Positions 1-7,066 of a stretch of DNA of 20,077 bases are shown here, piece by piece (positions within the stretch are counted from its first letter, which is position 1; each line of letters starts with the position of its first letter). The notes below the pieces were generated by a model. That model saw nothing but the letters and a program-made list of their open reading frames with translations. It was not told where the DNA came from and searched no databases. This DNA is from Pseudomonadota bacterium (lineage in GTDB: Bacteria; Desulfobacterota; JADFVX01): positions 1 through 20,077 of the forward strand of contig JADFVM010000358.1 of NCBI GenBank assembly GCA_015222555.1. The letters are read 5' to 3'. The translations under genes were made by a program, and so were the position numbers.

Positions 1-1166
1 AGCTGCAGAGAGATAAGAGTAGCCGCATCATCAGGACCAGCGGCTCCTACAAGAGCTTCTCCTGGTGCAAATTGTGCAATATGTGCATGAAGCTTTGTCT
101 TTTCTGTCAGACTATACCAGAACTGAAGGTTGATTTCAGAACCGACATCATCGCTTGCACCAGCAGCAACTTCATTTACAGTGTAATCCCAGTACTCAGC
201 ACGTACCTTCATGCCATCCGCTGGCTTGGCAGTTACGTTGAGGCTGATGTTGTCACGGTTGGACCATGCGCCGCCACGGCCGCTCAAACCATAGTGAAAC
301 TTGTTGGTTGGAAGACCGCCTGTAAATGCTTCGTTGTCTGTTGTTGTCGCGTCGTCACCGCTACCAGAGGTAAACTCGGCACCAATTCTGATCTTTGGCC
401 CGGGGATAGTGTATCCGCCTGTGATGGCCAGAGCAGTGGCATCCTGATCGATACCTGTGGCAGCGTCACCACCTTCCTGAATGTACTCTGCTGTCCAGTC
501 AGCGCCTGCTGCTTTACCGTCAAGTCTCAGGCCCAAGGTCTGTATTTCCATACCACCTGCTCCCGTAATCTGAATCAAGTAAGCGTCGAGCTGATTCTTT
601 GGGATGAGGGTTTTCCACATGGTCTCCAGTGCATTTACGTGAGTGTCTTCCACTCCTGCTCCACCGATACCTACTTGTGTTAATGCCAGATGAATGTCAA
701 CTAATTCTGAGCCGTAGAGGAAGGCCAGACCGTCAAACCTTCTGGCATTGTCGCTCCACTCGAAGGCGCCTACATATCTCTGGTTCCCATAGGCAAGTGG
801 GAAACGACCAATGAGGAGGTCGGTAGAAGGAATAAGATCGTCAATGAGGAGATAACCCTGGCTCAAGTCTATACCCTGATTTTCTGCGGCTGTATCTGCT
901 GTGCTAGCTTCTTCGCCGTGTGTTCTTGTGTCCTGGAGTGAAATGAACGCAGTTGTTCTGTCATCAACGGACGCCTTGAAGTTGATCCTTGTTCTCTGGG
1001 TCGTTGCGTTGGCGCTATCGCCGACGTTGTCATTGTAGTCATAGTTGTCCATGATTTCATGTCTTACCCTGACTTCACCGCTTAATTCGACATCCGCCGC
1101 TATTGCCGGTGCGGTGCTCGCAGCAAAAAGTGCAGCTGCTAAAGATAAACCTACAAGTTTCTTCAT
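1..1166 (-). CDS. Outer-membrane beta-barrel porin, 3' end cut by window edge
   Basis: The reading frame is open from the ATG at 1166 to the left edge (388 codons, no stop). The first ~23 residues form a classic signal peptide: MKK start, Leu/Ala-rich core, and an APAIA-A cleavage site before DVELSGEVRVRHE. The mature part alternates polar and hydrophobic residues, with many Gly, Asp, Thr and aromatic residues (for example RTRINFKASVDDRTTAFISLQD and IGRFPLAYGNQRY), as in beta strands of alginate-export-type or general porins. A strong ribosome site (GGAGGAACAAAGG) precedes the ATG. The visible end (AATLISLQ) looks like the last barrel strand, so probably only a few residues are missing; this is inference. 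Likely role: passive uptake of an unidentified solute through the outer membrane. The substrate cannot be read from the sequence. The opposite-strand frames here are shadows. Confidence 0.85.
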   Translation of the reverse strand, partial: MKKLVGLSLAAALFAASTAPAIAADVELSGEVRVRHEIMDNYDYNDNVGDSANATTQRTRINFKASVDDRTTAFISLQDTRTHGEEASTADTAAENQGIDLSQGYLLIDDLIPSTDLLIGRFPLAYGNQRYVGAFEWSDNARRFDGLAFLYGSELVDIHLALTQVGIGGAGVEDTHVNALETMWKTLIPKNQLDAYLIQITGAGGMEIQTLGLRLDGKAAGADWTAEYIQEGGDAATGIDQDATALAITGGYTIPGPKIRIGAEFTSGSGDDATTTDNEAFTGGLPTNKFHYGLSGRGGAWSNRDNISLNVTAKPADGMKVRAEYWDYTVNEVAAGASDDVGSEINLQFWYSLTEKTKLHAHIAQFAPGEALVGAAGPDDAATLISLQ

Positions 1167-1389
1167 TCCTTTGTTCCTCCTTTTTTATTACGTTTTATAT
1201 ACTACTTTTAAAAAAGATTTTCGTTATTAATTAATTATTACCGAACAGGTGTAATTCCGTTCTCCCCCCGAATTCAGTTCTTTAGCTCTTATCACCTCCC
1301 TTTCACAAATGTTGGGACAGATTCCTATCACTAAACCCTGAGGGTATCAGGGGGAATAATCGCTTAAAACCTGAATCCAAGCCATATTT
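1167..1389 (-). promoter_or_regulatory. Long 5' leader of the porin mRNA
   Basis: If transcription starts ~7 nt after the -10 box, the leader is about 220 nt. It holds a perfect 6-bp hairpin (CCCTGA-GGGTA-TCAGGG at 1336-1352 on the plus strand). It also holds an extended Shine-Dalgarno-like stretch (GAAAGGGAGGTGAT, around 1291-1305) with no ATG, GTG or TTG at proper spacing behind it. The real ribosome site lies near 1176-1180. I do not recognise a known riboswitch class. The leader could fold into a control element or serve as a ribosome standby site. Confidence 0.4.
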
Positions 1390-1395
1390 TTCGTG

Positions 1396-1424
1396 ACTCT
1401 ATCACATCAAAATTGACAAATCAA
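1396..1424 (-). promoter_or_regulatory. Sigma70-type promoter of the porin gene
   Basis: On the minus strand TTGATT (plus 1419-1424) is followed after exactly 17 nt by TAGAGT (plus 1396-1401). Directly upstream of the -35 box lie long A-tracts (plus-strand T runs 1428-1436, 1438-1446, 1448-1453), which resemble a strong UP element. This fits the high expression expected of a major porin. Confidence 0.6.
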
Positions 1425-1637
1425 TACTTTTTTTTTGTTTTTTTTTGTTTTTTAATGGGGACGTAAATACCCATTTAGTAAGGGATTTGGGGGGGGGTAG
1501 TCCAAAAGTATGAGTGCCCTAAACATTAAGAACTATTTGACCGCTACTTTGGGACTATGCACCTAAAAACCCAGCCTGGACGCTGATTTGCGCAGAAAAA
1601 CGCAGATTAGGGAGAATTGGAAAAGTCATCTTTACCC

Positions 1638-1700
1638 TTCGACTGGCTCTTCGGTAAACTCAGAGCAGGCTACGGGTGACAGTCTGAGCTCAGAAAATAA
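1638..1700. repeat. Degenerate dispersed repeat (CCCTTCGACTGGCTC... type)
   Basis: The stretch contains CCCTTCGACTGGCTC, then TCAGAGCAGGC and the palindrome CTGAGCTCAG (1684-1693). The TCAGAGCAGGC core recurs in inverse orientation near 13870, beside another CCCTTCG...GCTCAGGACAGGC copy, so both belong to one dispersed intergenic family. The copy is degenerate and its ends are uncertain. Confidence 0.35.
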
Positions 1701-1730
1701 CGATTCTTTATCTGTCGTGGTGAGTGACGC

Positions 1731-1777
1731 AGGGCAAGCCTTCAGGCTTGCTAAAGCATGGATGAAAGCCATGCCCT
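1731..1777. repeat. REP-like element with two adjacent perfect hairpins
   Basis: Hairpin 1 is GCAAGCC-TTCA-GGCTTGC (1734-1751). Hairpin 2 is GCATGG-ATGAAAG-CCATGC (1756-1774). An outer pair AGGGCA (1731-1736) and TGCCCT (1772-1777) can close over both. The layout is like REP/BIME extragenic palindromes. It lies 16 nt past the cobA stop and may also act as a transcript-end stabiliser or bidirectional terminator; there is no U-tract to show intrinsic termination. Confidence 0.6.
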
Positions 1778-1792
1778 ACATACCTACAGCCG

Positions 1793-2545
1793 CTATTTTT
1801 CCTCAAACCATGCTAGAGACTCTCTAAGGTTGACGACCTCTCCAACAATGAGCAGGGCGGGCGGGCGAATGCTGTTAGTTTCGGCTAACTCGGTGATATT
1901 GGAAAGATTGCCGGAAACGGTCTTCTGGTTTGGAAGGGTGGCGCACCGGACGACGGCTGCAGGTTTTTCAGGGCTGAATCCGTGCTCTAAAAGATTTTTA
2001 GTAATCGTCTTGATATTTTTAAGGCCCATATAAAATACCAGGGTGTTGTCGAGAGCAGCCAGGGCGCTCCAGTCGATGGTTGAAAGATCGCCCCCCCCTG
2101 TCTTATGGCCTGTAATGAATGTAACTGCAGAAGAATGTCGCCTGTCTGTGAGAGGAATGCCGGCGTAAGCCGCCAGCCCGGATGCTGCCGTAATGCCCGG
2201 CACGACCTCAAAGGGGATGTTCTCTCTTGAAAGAACCTCGGCTTCCTCGCTCCCCCGGCCAAAAATGTAGGGATCGCCACCTTTGAGTCTGACAACCCTT
2301 TTTCCGTTTTTTGCCTTTTCTACAATAAGGCTATTGATTTCATCCTGGGGGATGGCGTGAAAGGCGACTTTTTTGCCTACAAATAGTTTTTCTGCAGAGG
2401 CATTGATATAGCCGAGGACTTCATCTGATACAAGGCGGTCATAGATGACAACATCTGCCTCTTCAAGAAGTCTTTTGGTCTTAACGGTGATGAGTTCAGG
2501 ATCTCCCGGGCCTGCGCCGACGAGATATACTTTACTTTTTTTCAA
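1793..2545 (-). CDS. cobA: Uroporphyrinogen-III C-methyltransferase (SUMT)
   Basis: A 250-residue tetrapyrrole methylase that transfers two methyl groups from SAM to uroporphyrinogen III to give precorrin-2, the branch point to siroheme and cobalamin. Visible family marks: the N-terminal loop VYLVGAGPGDPELIT (about 6-20), VVYDRLVS-like YDRLVSDEV, the RLKGGDPYIFGRG motif (about 86-98), PGITAASGLAAYAGIPLTDR, and the C-terminal PALLIVGEVV. Length matches stand-alone SUMT; there is no fused CysG dehydrogenase or HemD part. The start is TTG at 2545: an in-frame stop lies 3 codons upstream and the family motif begins at residue 6, so no ATG fits. A G8 run lies inside the gene (C8 on the plus strand, 2091-2098), encoding part of KTGGGD. 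No heme, nitrite or cobalamin genes adjoin it. Confidence 0.93.
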   Translation of the reverse strand: MKKSKVYLVGAGPGDPELITVKTKRLLEEADVVIYDRLVSDEVLGYINASAEKLFVGKKVAFHAIPQDEINSLIVEKAKNGKRVVRLKGGDPYIFGRGSEEAEVLSRENIPFEVVPGITAASGLAAYAGIPLTDRRHSSAVTFITGHKTGGGDLSTIDWSALAALDNTLVFYMGLKNIKTITKNLLEHGFSPEKPAAVVRCATLPNQKTVSGNLSNITELAETNSIRPPALLIVGEVVNLRESLAWFEEK

Positions 2546-2579
2546 TGATTTTTATCCGAAGGATTATTTTAAATTTGGT

Positions 2580-2656
2580 AACCCCCCTGAATCCCCCTTT
2601 AGAAAAGGGGGAGAAAAGAAGTCCCTTCCTTTCTAAAGGGAGGTTAGGAGGGATTT
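2580..2656. repeat. C/G-tract inverted repeat (AATCCCCCTTT family)
   Basis: Arms CCCTTTAGAAA (2595-2605) and TTTCTAAAGGG (2630-2640) are perfectly inverted. They extend outward imperfectly into CCCCCCTGAATCC on the left and GGTTAGGAGGG on the right. The element fills nearly all of the gap between glpX and cobA. It resembles the small non-autonomous AATCCCCC repeats found between genes in many proteobacteria and cyanobacteria. Related C-run/G-run sequence appears at about 3690-3790. Confidence 0.55.
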
Positions 2657-2684
2657 AAACTTTTTGGGAAATGAGCCTGGCCAA

Positions 2685-3638
2685 TCAATAAGTGGGTTTG
2701 CTGTCAAAATGATGCGTAGCCTCTATGTATCTGATTGTCTTTGATTTTGACCGCATGACAACAGAATGGGTGATTGCGCCGCCTTTAAAAAACCTGACTC
2801 CATCGAGATAGTCACCATCAGTGACACCCGTTGCCGCGAACATAACGTCGCCTGAGGCAAGTTCCTCAAGGGTATAGACCTTATCCATGTCTTCAACGCC
2901 CATCTTTTTTGCTCTGGCGATTTCGTCATTATTCCTGAATTTAAGCCGGCCCTGCATGTCGCCGTCTATGCACCGGAGCGCCGCTGCAGCGATAACTCCT
3001 TCAGGCGCGCCTCCCGTTCCGATAAGGATATCAACACCCGAATCTTCTTTGCAGGTGGCAATGGCTGCAGACACATCCCCATCGCCGATAAGCTTGATTC
3101 TGGCGCCATTTTCTCTTACTTCTTTGATAATCCCGGCATGTCTGGGTCTGTCAAGGATGATGGCCGTGAGATCCTGTACCTCTACGCCTAAAGCCTTGGC
3201 CACCTCTTTCAGGTTTGTGGTCACGCTGGCATTTATATCGATGGCGCCTTTTGCTCTCGGCCCGACAGCTATTTTTTCCATATAGGTATCCGGCGCATGG
3301 AGGAATTTTCCTCTCTCTGCAAAGGCAATAACTGCAAGGGCGTTATTCCCACCGGTGGCACAAATTGTTGTTCCTTCAAGGGGATCAAGGGCAATGTCTA
3401 TTTGCGGGGAGTCTGCACATCCCACCTCTTCACCGATATAAAGCATGGGGGCCTCATCCCTTTCTCCTTCGCCGATGACAACTCTTCCGGCAAAGGGCAT
3501 GGCATTAAAGGCCTTTCTCATTGCATCGACTGCTGCCTGGTCTGCCGCTTTCTCATCGCCCTTTCCCATGAGCCTGGCGCATGACAGTGCGGCAGCCTCC
3601 GTTACCCGTACCGCCTCTAATGCTAAGTTCCTATCCAT
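2685..3638 (-). CDS. glpX: Fructose-1,6-bisphosphatase, class II (GlpX type)
   Basis: A 317-residue cytoplasmic enzyme hydrolysing fructose-1,6-bisphosphate to fructose-6-phosphate, the committed step of gluconeogenesis; in some bacteria this family also acts on sedoheptulose-1,7-bisphosphate. The metal-site residues known from E. coli GlpX fall at identical numbers: D33, E57 (in IGEGERDEAP), D85 and E88 (in LDPLEGTT), and E213 (in GTGGAPEGV). Length is near the usual ~320-335. The ATG at 3638 has a strong AGGAGG ribosome site 6-7 nt upstream. It lies downstream of apgM in the same orientation with a 189-nt repeat-rich gap, so co-transcription is possible but not shown. Confidence 0.96.
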   Translation of the reverse strand: MDRNLALEAVRVTEAAALSCARLMGKGDEKAADQAAVDAMRKAFNAMPFAGRVVIGEGERDEAPMLYIGEEVGCADSPQIDIALDPLEGTTICATGGNNALAVIAFAERGKFLHAPDTYMEKIAVGPRAKGAIDINASVTTNLKEVAKALGVEVQDLTAIILDRPRHAGIIKEVRENGARIKLIGDGDVSAAIATCKEDSGVDILIGTGGAPEGVIAAAALRCIDGDMQGRLKFRNNDEIARAKKMGVEDMDKVYTLEELASGDVMFAATGVTDGDYLDGVRFFKGGAITHSVVMRSKSKTIRYIEATHHFDSKPTY

Positions 3639-3690
3639 TGCCCCCTCCTGATTATTATTTTTATTGTAACTATTCAGCTAATGTTTACAT

Positions 3691-3790
3691 AACTCCTCCC
3701 AACCTCTACCCACAGGGCACAAGACCCTTAACTTAAGGGGAGGGGCATTTTATTCCCCCTCTTAGAGTAAGAGGGGGGTAGGGGGCGTTA
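3691..3790. repeat. Tandem C/G-tract palindromes between apgM and glpX
   Basis: The right part holds a perfect 10-bp stem with a 3-nt loop: CCCCCTCTTA (3755-3764), GAG, TAAGAGGGGG (3768-3777). The left part has CTCCTCCCAACCTC followed by CCCTTAACTTAAGGGGAGGGG. The same C-run/G-run style occurs at 2580-2656. On the minus strand the 10-bp hairpin follows apgM and is followed by AATAAAAT, so it could also mark the 3' end of the apgM transcript, although the U-tract is poor. Confidence 0.55.
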
Positions 3791-3827
3791 GAAAAAGTCT
3801 CATTTCTAACCTTGAGGAATAGTGTTA

Positions 3828-5030
3828 CTATTTTTTTATAAAAAAATCCATCAACATATGTCCCTTATCTATAGTAAAGCCGCTTTTCTCTGCCGAGATT
3901 TCATTGTAGCCACCCTCAGAGCGTGGAGATTCACTATCGGGGGATGGATAGATTGCAAAGGGAACTGCATCGCTGGAATGGGTCTTGATTGAAAGCGGTG
4001 TTGCATGGTCGGGCAAGACCAGGACACGATATTCACCGAACTTCTTCATCCCTTCAAGCACAGCGCCGACAACCTTTTCATCAAAATCTTCAATCGCTTT
4101 TATTTTGTGTTCCATGTTTCCGCTGTGGCCGGCCTCGTCAGGTGCCTCCACATGAAGATAAACAAAATCCTTAGTCTCAAGTTCTTTTAATGCATACTCC
4201 GCCTTGCCTGCAAAGTTTGTATCGATGTAACCTGTTGCTCCCGGCACGTCTATAATTTCCAGGCCTGCATAGATACCGATCCCTTTCAAAAGGTCGACTG
4301 CTGATATGACGGCGCCCGTTAATCCGTATTTTTCCTTGTAGTCGGGCATTTTTGGCGCCTTGCCCTGACCCCATAACCAGATGGCGTTGGCAGGTTTTGC
4401 CCCTGCGATAATCCTGGTTTTATTGACATGGCAATGTTCAAGAATCTCTCTTGATTTCATCATGAGCGAGCTTATGACATCGCTTCTGTCTCCCTTCGGC
4501 AAGTGAGGTCCAATAACTCTATCGGATATGTCGTGGGGGGGCGTTGTTTCAATTCTGTGAGCGCCACCTTTCCAGACCATGAGATGCCTGTAGCTTACAC
4601 CGGGATAAAATTTAAACTCATCGTCGCCCAGTTGTTTGTCCAGCTCAGAAATCAGTTCAGCCGCTTCTTCAGTCGATATATGGCCACCACTGAAATCATC
4701 CATAATGAGATCGCCCATCCCTTCAACGAGGGTCACAAGGTTGCATCTGTAGGCAACATCATCAGGTCCAAGTTCGACGCCCATGCTGGCCGCTTCCAGA
4801 GGCGATCTCCCTGTATAATACTTTGCCGGAGCATAACCGAAGACACTCAGGTTTGCCACATCGCTTCCGGGAGGAAATCCCTCCGGGACGGTCTGAGCTG
4901 TTCCGATTGTTCCTTCCTTGGCCATGAAGTCCATATTAGGAGTCTTTGCGTACTGAAGCGGTGTTTTCCCATCCAGTTTTTCGATTGGGTGGTCACTCAT
5001 TCCGTCACCCAGTAAGATGATATATTTCAC
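3828..5030 (-). CDS. apgM: 2,3-bisphosphoglycerate-independent phosphoglycerate mutase (ApgM family)
   Basis: A 400-residue metal-dependent enzyme interconverting 3- and 2-phosphoglycerate in glycolysis/gluconeogenesis. It is of the archaeal ApgM type, a member of the alkaline-phosphatase superfamily, not the ~510-residue GpmI type. Visible marks: LLGDGMSDHP with metal ligand D9; the catalytic serine S56 in PPGSDVANLSVFGY; YTGRSPLEA; and the C-terminal metal ligands in EAPDEAGHSG (D298, H302), PDHATP (D341, H342) and H351. The start is GTG at 5030, chosen because the conserved strand KYIILLGDGM begins right there and GGAG lies ~9 nt upstream. It sits upstream of glpX in the same orientation, which suggests shared use in central carbon flow. 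Confidence 0.95.
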   Translation of the reverse strand: MKYIILLGDGMSDHPIEKLDGKTPLQYAKTPNMDFMAKEGTIGTAQTVPEGFPPGSDVANLSVFGYAPAKYYTGRSPLEAASMGVELGPDDVAYRCNLVTLVEGMGDLIMDDFSGGHISTEEAAELISELDKQLGDDEFKFYPGVSYRHLMVWKGGAHRIETTPPHDISDRVIGPHLPKGDRSDVISSLMMKSREILEHCHVNKTRIIAGAKPANAIWLWGQGKAPKMPDYKEKYGLTGAVISAVDLLKGIGIYAGLEIIDVPGATGYIDTNFAGKAEYALKELETKDFVYLHVEAPDEAGHSGNMEHKIKAIEDFDEKVVGAVLEGMKKFGEYRVLVLPDHATPLSIKTHSSDAVPFAIYPSPDSESPRSEGGYNEISAEKSGFTIDKGHMLMDFFIKK

Positions 5031-5106
5031 GATTTTTTCTCCAAATCTATGTGCTATGAGAATGTTTACTCGCCTGGTGTTGAATTCTCCACTGTTTGCT
5101 ACTTCT

Positions 5107-5256
5107 TGTCATTCCCGTGCAGGCGGGAATCCATAGCTTGAATCAAACAGAAATTGCAATCAGAATAAGGGGTATCTCTAATAATCTGTTATGCCGGACT
5201 TGATTGAGCACCCAGATCCTTGGTTTGACTGGATTCCCGCCTTCGCGGGAATGACA
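5107..5256. repeat. 150-bp element with terminal inverted repeats, dRS3-like arms
   Basis: The left arm 5107-5133 and right arm 5230-5256 are inverted copies matching at 25 of 27 positions, starting TGTCATTCCCG. Each arm is itself a hairpin of the form ATTCCC-N8-GGGAAT (GTGCAGGC and GCCTTCGC as the N8), exactly the layout of Neisseria dRS3 repeats. The ~96-bp centre has no gene. It occupies the apgM-purH gap. A second, 70-bp member is at 16272-16341. Confidence 0.7.
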
Positions 5257-5321
5257 CAATTTGAATTTATAGAGGTTGCTATTGTCTCATACAAATCAAC
5301 CCGGTCCGGGATAGATTATTA

Positions 5322-6881
5322 TCAATGCTTAAAGTGTCTCATCCCGGTAAAGATCATCGCCATGCCATGTTCGTCAGCGGCGGCAATAACCTCGTCGTCC
5401 CTGATGGAACCGCCCGGCTGAATGACAGCCGTTGCCCCGGCCTCTGCGGCAGCATCAATTCCATCACGGAAAGGGAAGAAGGCATCAGAGGCCATGACTG
5501 TCCCCTCCACGGGAGACTGGGCCTTTAAAATGGCAATTTTTGATGAATCAACTCTGCTCATTTGTCCGGCGCCAATGCCGATGGTTTGGTCGGATCTCGC
5601 ATAGATGATGGCGTTAGATTTGACATGTTTGCAGACCTTCCAGGCAAAATCCAGGGCCTTCAGTTCATCTTCAGTGGGCTGTCGCTTGCTGACAACCTTG
5701 AGGTCTTCAACAGTTACTTTACCTTTGTCTCTTGTCTGCACAAGGAGGCCACCCACTACCTTTTTAATGTCATAATCGTGCTCACTTTTATCGGAAAGTA
5801 CAGGAATCTGGAGAAGGCGCAGGTTTTGCTTTTCCTTCAATATTTCGAGCGCTTCCTCGTCATAGTCTGGTGCTATTATGGCCTCGACAAAAGTAGAAAC
5901 AATTTCCTTAGCTGTTTGTTTGTCAACGCTTCTGTTAAAGCCAATAATGCCACCGAAGGCTGAAACGGGGTCACAGGCCCTGGCTTTTTTGTAGGCATCA
6001 ACGAGAGATTTCTCGTCCAGCGCCACCCCACAGGGATTATTATGTTTAACAATGACTGCAGCGATCTCCGAAAAGGCTTTTACCGCCTCCAACGCGGCAT
6101 CAAGATCAACAACATTATTAAATGAAAGTTCCTTGCCCTGAAGTTGTGACGCATTGGAAATACAGGGCTCTTTGATCTCCCTTTCCCTGTAGAATGCGGC
6201 CGTTTGGTGCGGATTTTCTCCATACCTCATGTCCTGAGCTTTTCCATATTGCAGTGTGAGGACGTCAGGGTATTCATTTCTGCCCTCATCGTTGAGAGAG
6301 GTAAGGTAGTTGGTAATGGCGCCGTCGTAGCTTGCCGTGTGCTGATAGACCTTCTTTGCAAGAGCAAAGTTTGTTTCGTAGGACGCAGAACCGCTGTTGG
6401 TGTCCATTTCATCTGCAACTCTTTTATAGTCATCGGCATCGACTATGACAGTGACATCCCTGAAGTTCTTCGCCGCCGATCTCAGCATGGTTGGGCCGCC
6501 GATGTCGATATTTTCAACAGCCTCTTCAAGCTTGCATCCTTCTTTCGCAATGGTTGCCTCAAAGGGGTAGAGGTTGACAACAACCATGTCTATGGGCTCA
6601 ATGCCATGTTCGTTCATTTTTTCTACATGGGCGCTGTTATCTCTTAGCCCGAGAAGGCCACCGTGAACTTTGGGGTGAAGTGTTTTTACTCTGCCATCCA
6701 GCATTTCAGGGAATCCGGTGTAATCAGCAACTTCTGTCACATCGATGCCGTTCTCCGTTAAAAGCCTGGCAGTTCCTCCCGTTGAAAGGATATTAACTCC
6801 GAACCTCTTTAGATTCTTTGCAAAGTCTACAATCCCTGTTTTGTCGGATACACTGATGAGCGCCTGTTTTATCAAAGCCAT
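5322..6881 (-). CDS. purH: Bifunctional AICAR transformylase / IMP cyclohydrolase
   Basis: A 519-residue enzyme catalysing the last two steps of purine synthesis: formylation of AICAR with 10-formyl-THF to FAICAR, then ring closure to IMP. The N-terminal MGS-like cyclohydrolase domain (about 1-145) shows SVSDKTGIVDFAK, LSTGGTARLL and LDGRVKTLHPKVHGG. The C-terminal transformylase domain shows RYGENPHQ (219-226), the catalytic KHNNPCGVA (279-287), SAFGGIIGFN, IGIGAGQMSRVDS and QPGGSIRDDEVI. A GTG two codons upstream (6887) is possible, but GGAG lies only 2 nt before it and 8 nt before the ATG at 6881, so the ATG is preferred. Its own strong promoter and a leader with a large palindrome lie upstream. 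Confidence 0.97.
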   Translation of the reverse strand: MALIKQALISVSDKTGIVDFAKNLKRFGVNILSTGGTARLLTENGIDVTEVADYTGFPEMLDGRVKTLHPKVHGGLLGLRDNSAHVEKMNEHGIEPIDMVVVNLYPFEATIAKEGCKLEEAVENIDIGGPTMLRSAAKNFRDVTVIVDADDYKRVADEMDTNSGSASYETNFALAKKVYQHTASYDGAITNYLTSLNDEGRNEYPDVLTLQYGKAQDMRYGENPHQTAAFYREREIKEPCISNASQLQGKELSFNNVVDLDAALEAVKAFSEIAAVIVKHNNPCGVALDEKSLVDAYKKARACDPVSAFGGIIGFNRSVDKQTAKEIVSTFVEAIIAPDYDEEALEILKEKQNLRLLQIPVLSDKSEHDYDIKKVVGGLLVQTRDKGKVTVEDLKVVSKRQPTEDELKALDFAWKVCKHVKSNAIIYARSDQTIGIGAGQMSRVDSSKIAILKAQSPVEGTVMASDAFFPFRDGIDAAAEAGATAVIQPGGSIRDDEVIAAADEHGMAMIFTGMRHFKH

Positions 6882-7003
6882 TTTCACAACTCCTTCAAAC
6901 CCGGATGAGCCGGACTCTTTTTTGTCCCCCTTTGAGGGGTGTAAGTATCTTTACGAAATCAAGTCTTCTTTAGCTATTCTTCATCGGGCGATTCTGCGAA
7001 GCC

Positions 7004-7040
7004 AAATAATATTCTGCCGGAAAATTGCAGAATATTATTT
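7004..7040. promoter_or_regulatory. Perfect 14-bp inverted repeat in the purH leader
   Basis: Arms AAATAATATTCTGC (7004-7017) and GCAGAATATTATTT (7027-7040) are perfectly inverted around a 9-nt loop. Given the promoter at 7067-7095, the repeat lies at about +20 to +57 of the purH transcript. It can be a protein operator placed to block elongation, or an RNA hairpin near the 5' end. It is not a normal intrinsic terminator, since no U-tract follows on either strand. Confidence 0.6.
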
Positions 7041-7066
7041 CTAACTTACTAAATTTGTAAGCGGTT

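Larger units (their letters stand above)
1425..1792. other. Intergenic region upstream of the porin and downstream of cobA
   Basis: No convincing gene is seen. From left to right it holds the T9-G-T9-G-T6 tract (A-tracts for the porin promoter), a G9 run at 1489-1497, a stretch at about 1638-1700 resembling a dispersed CCCTTCGAC...CAGAGCAGGC repeat, and a two-hairpin palindromic element at 1731-1777 just past the end of cobA. The small plus-strand open frames here run through these repeats and have no ribosome site or family resemblance. Confidence 0.6.

Noticed and set aside
72..683. 203-codon plus-strand open frame at the left end
   Set aside because: It lies antisense to the porin gene, is Cys-rich without family likeness, has no ribosome site, and is explained by the porin's codon pattern.
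1588..1827. Plus-strand open frame of 79 codons after the porin promoter region
   Set aside because: It runs through a dispersed repeat and the double-hairpin element and into the 3' end of cobA; no ribosome site or protein likeness.
3818..3840. AATAGT-GTT-ACTATT followed by T-run as a plus-strand terminator
   Set aside because: The stem is short and A/T-rich, overlaps the apgM stop codon, and no plus-strand gene ends there.
5191..5421. 76-codon plus-strand frame containing IPAFAGMT-like residues
   Set aside because: That peptide is the usual translation of the TGGATTCCCGCC...GGGAATGAC repeat arm, not a real protein; the rest is antisense to purH.
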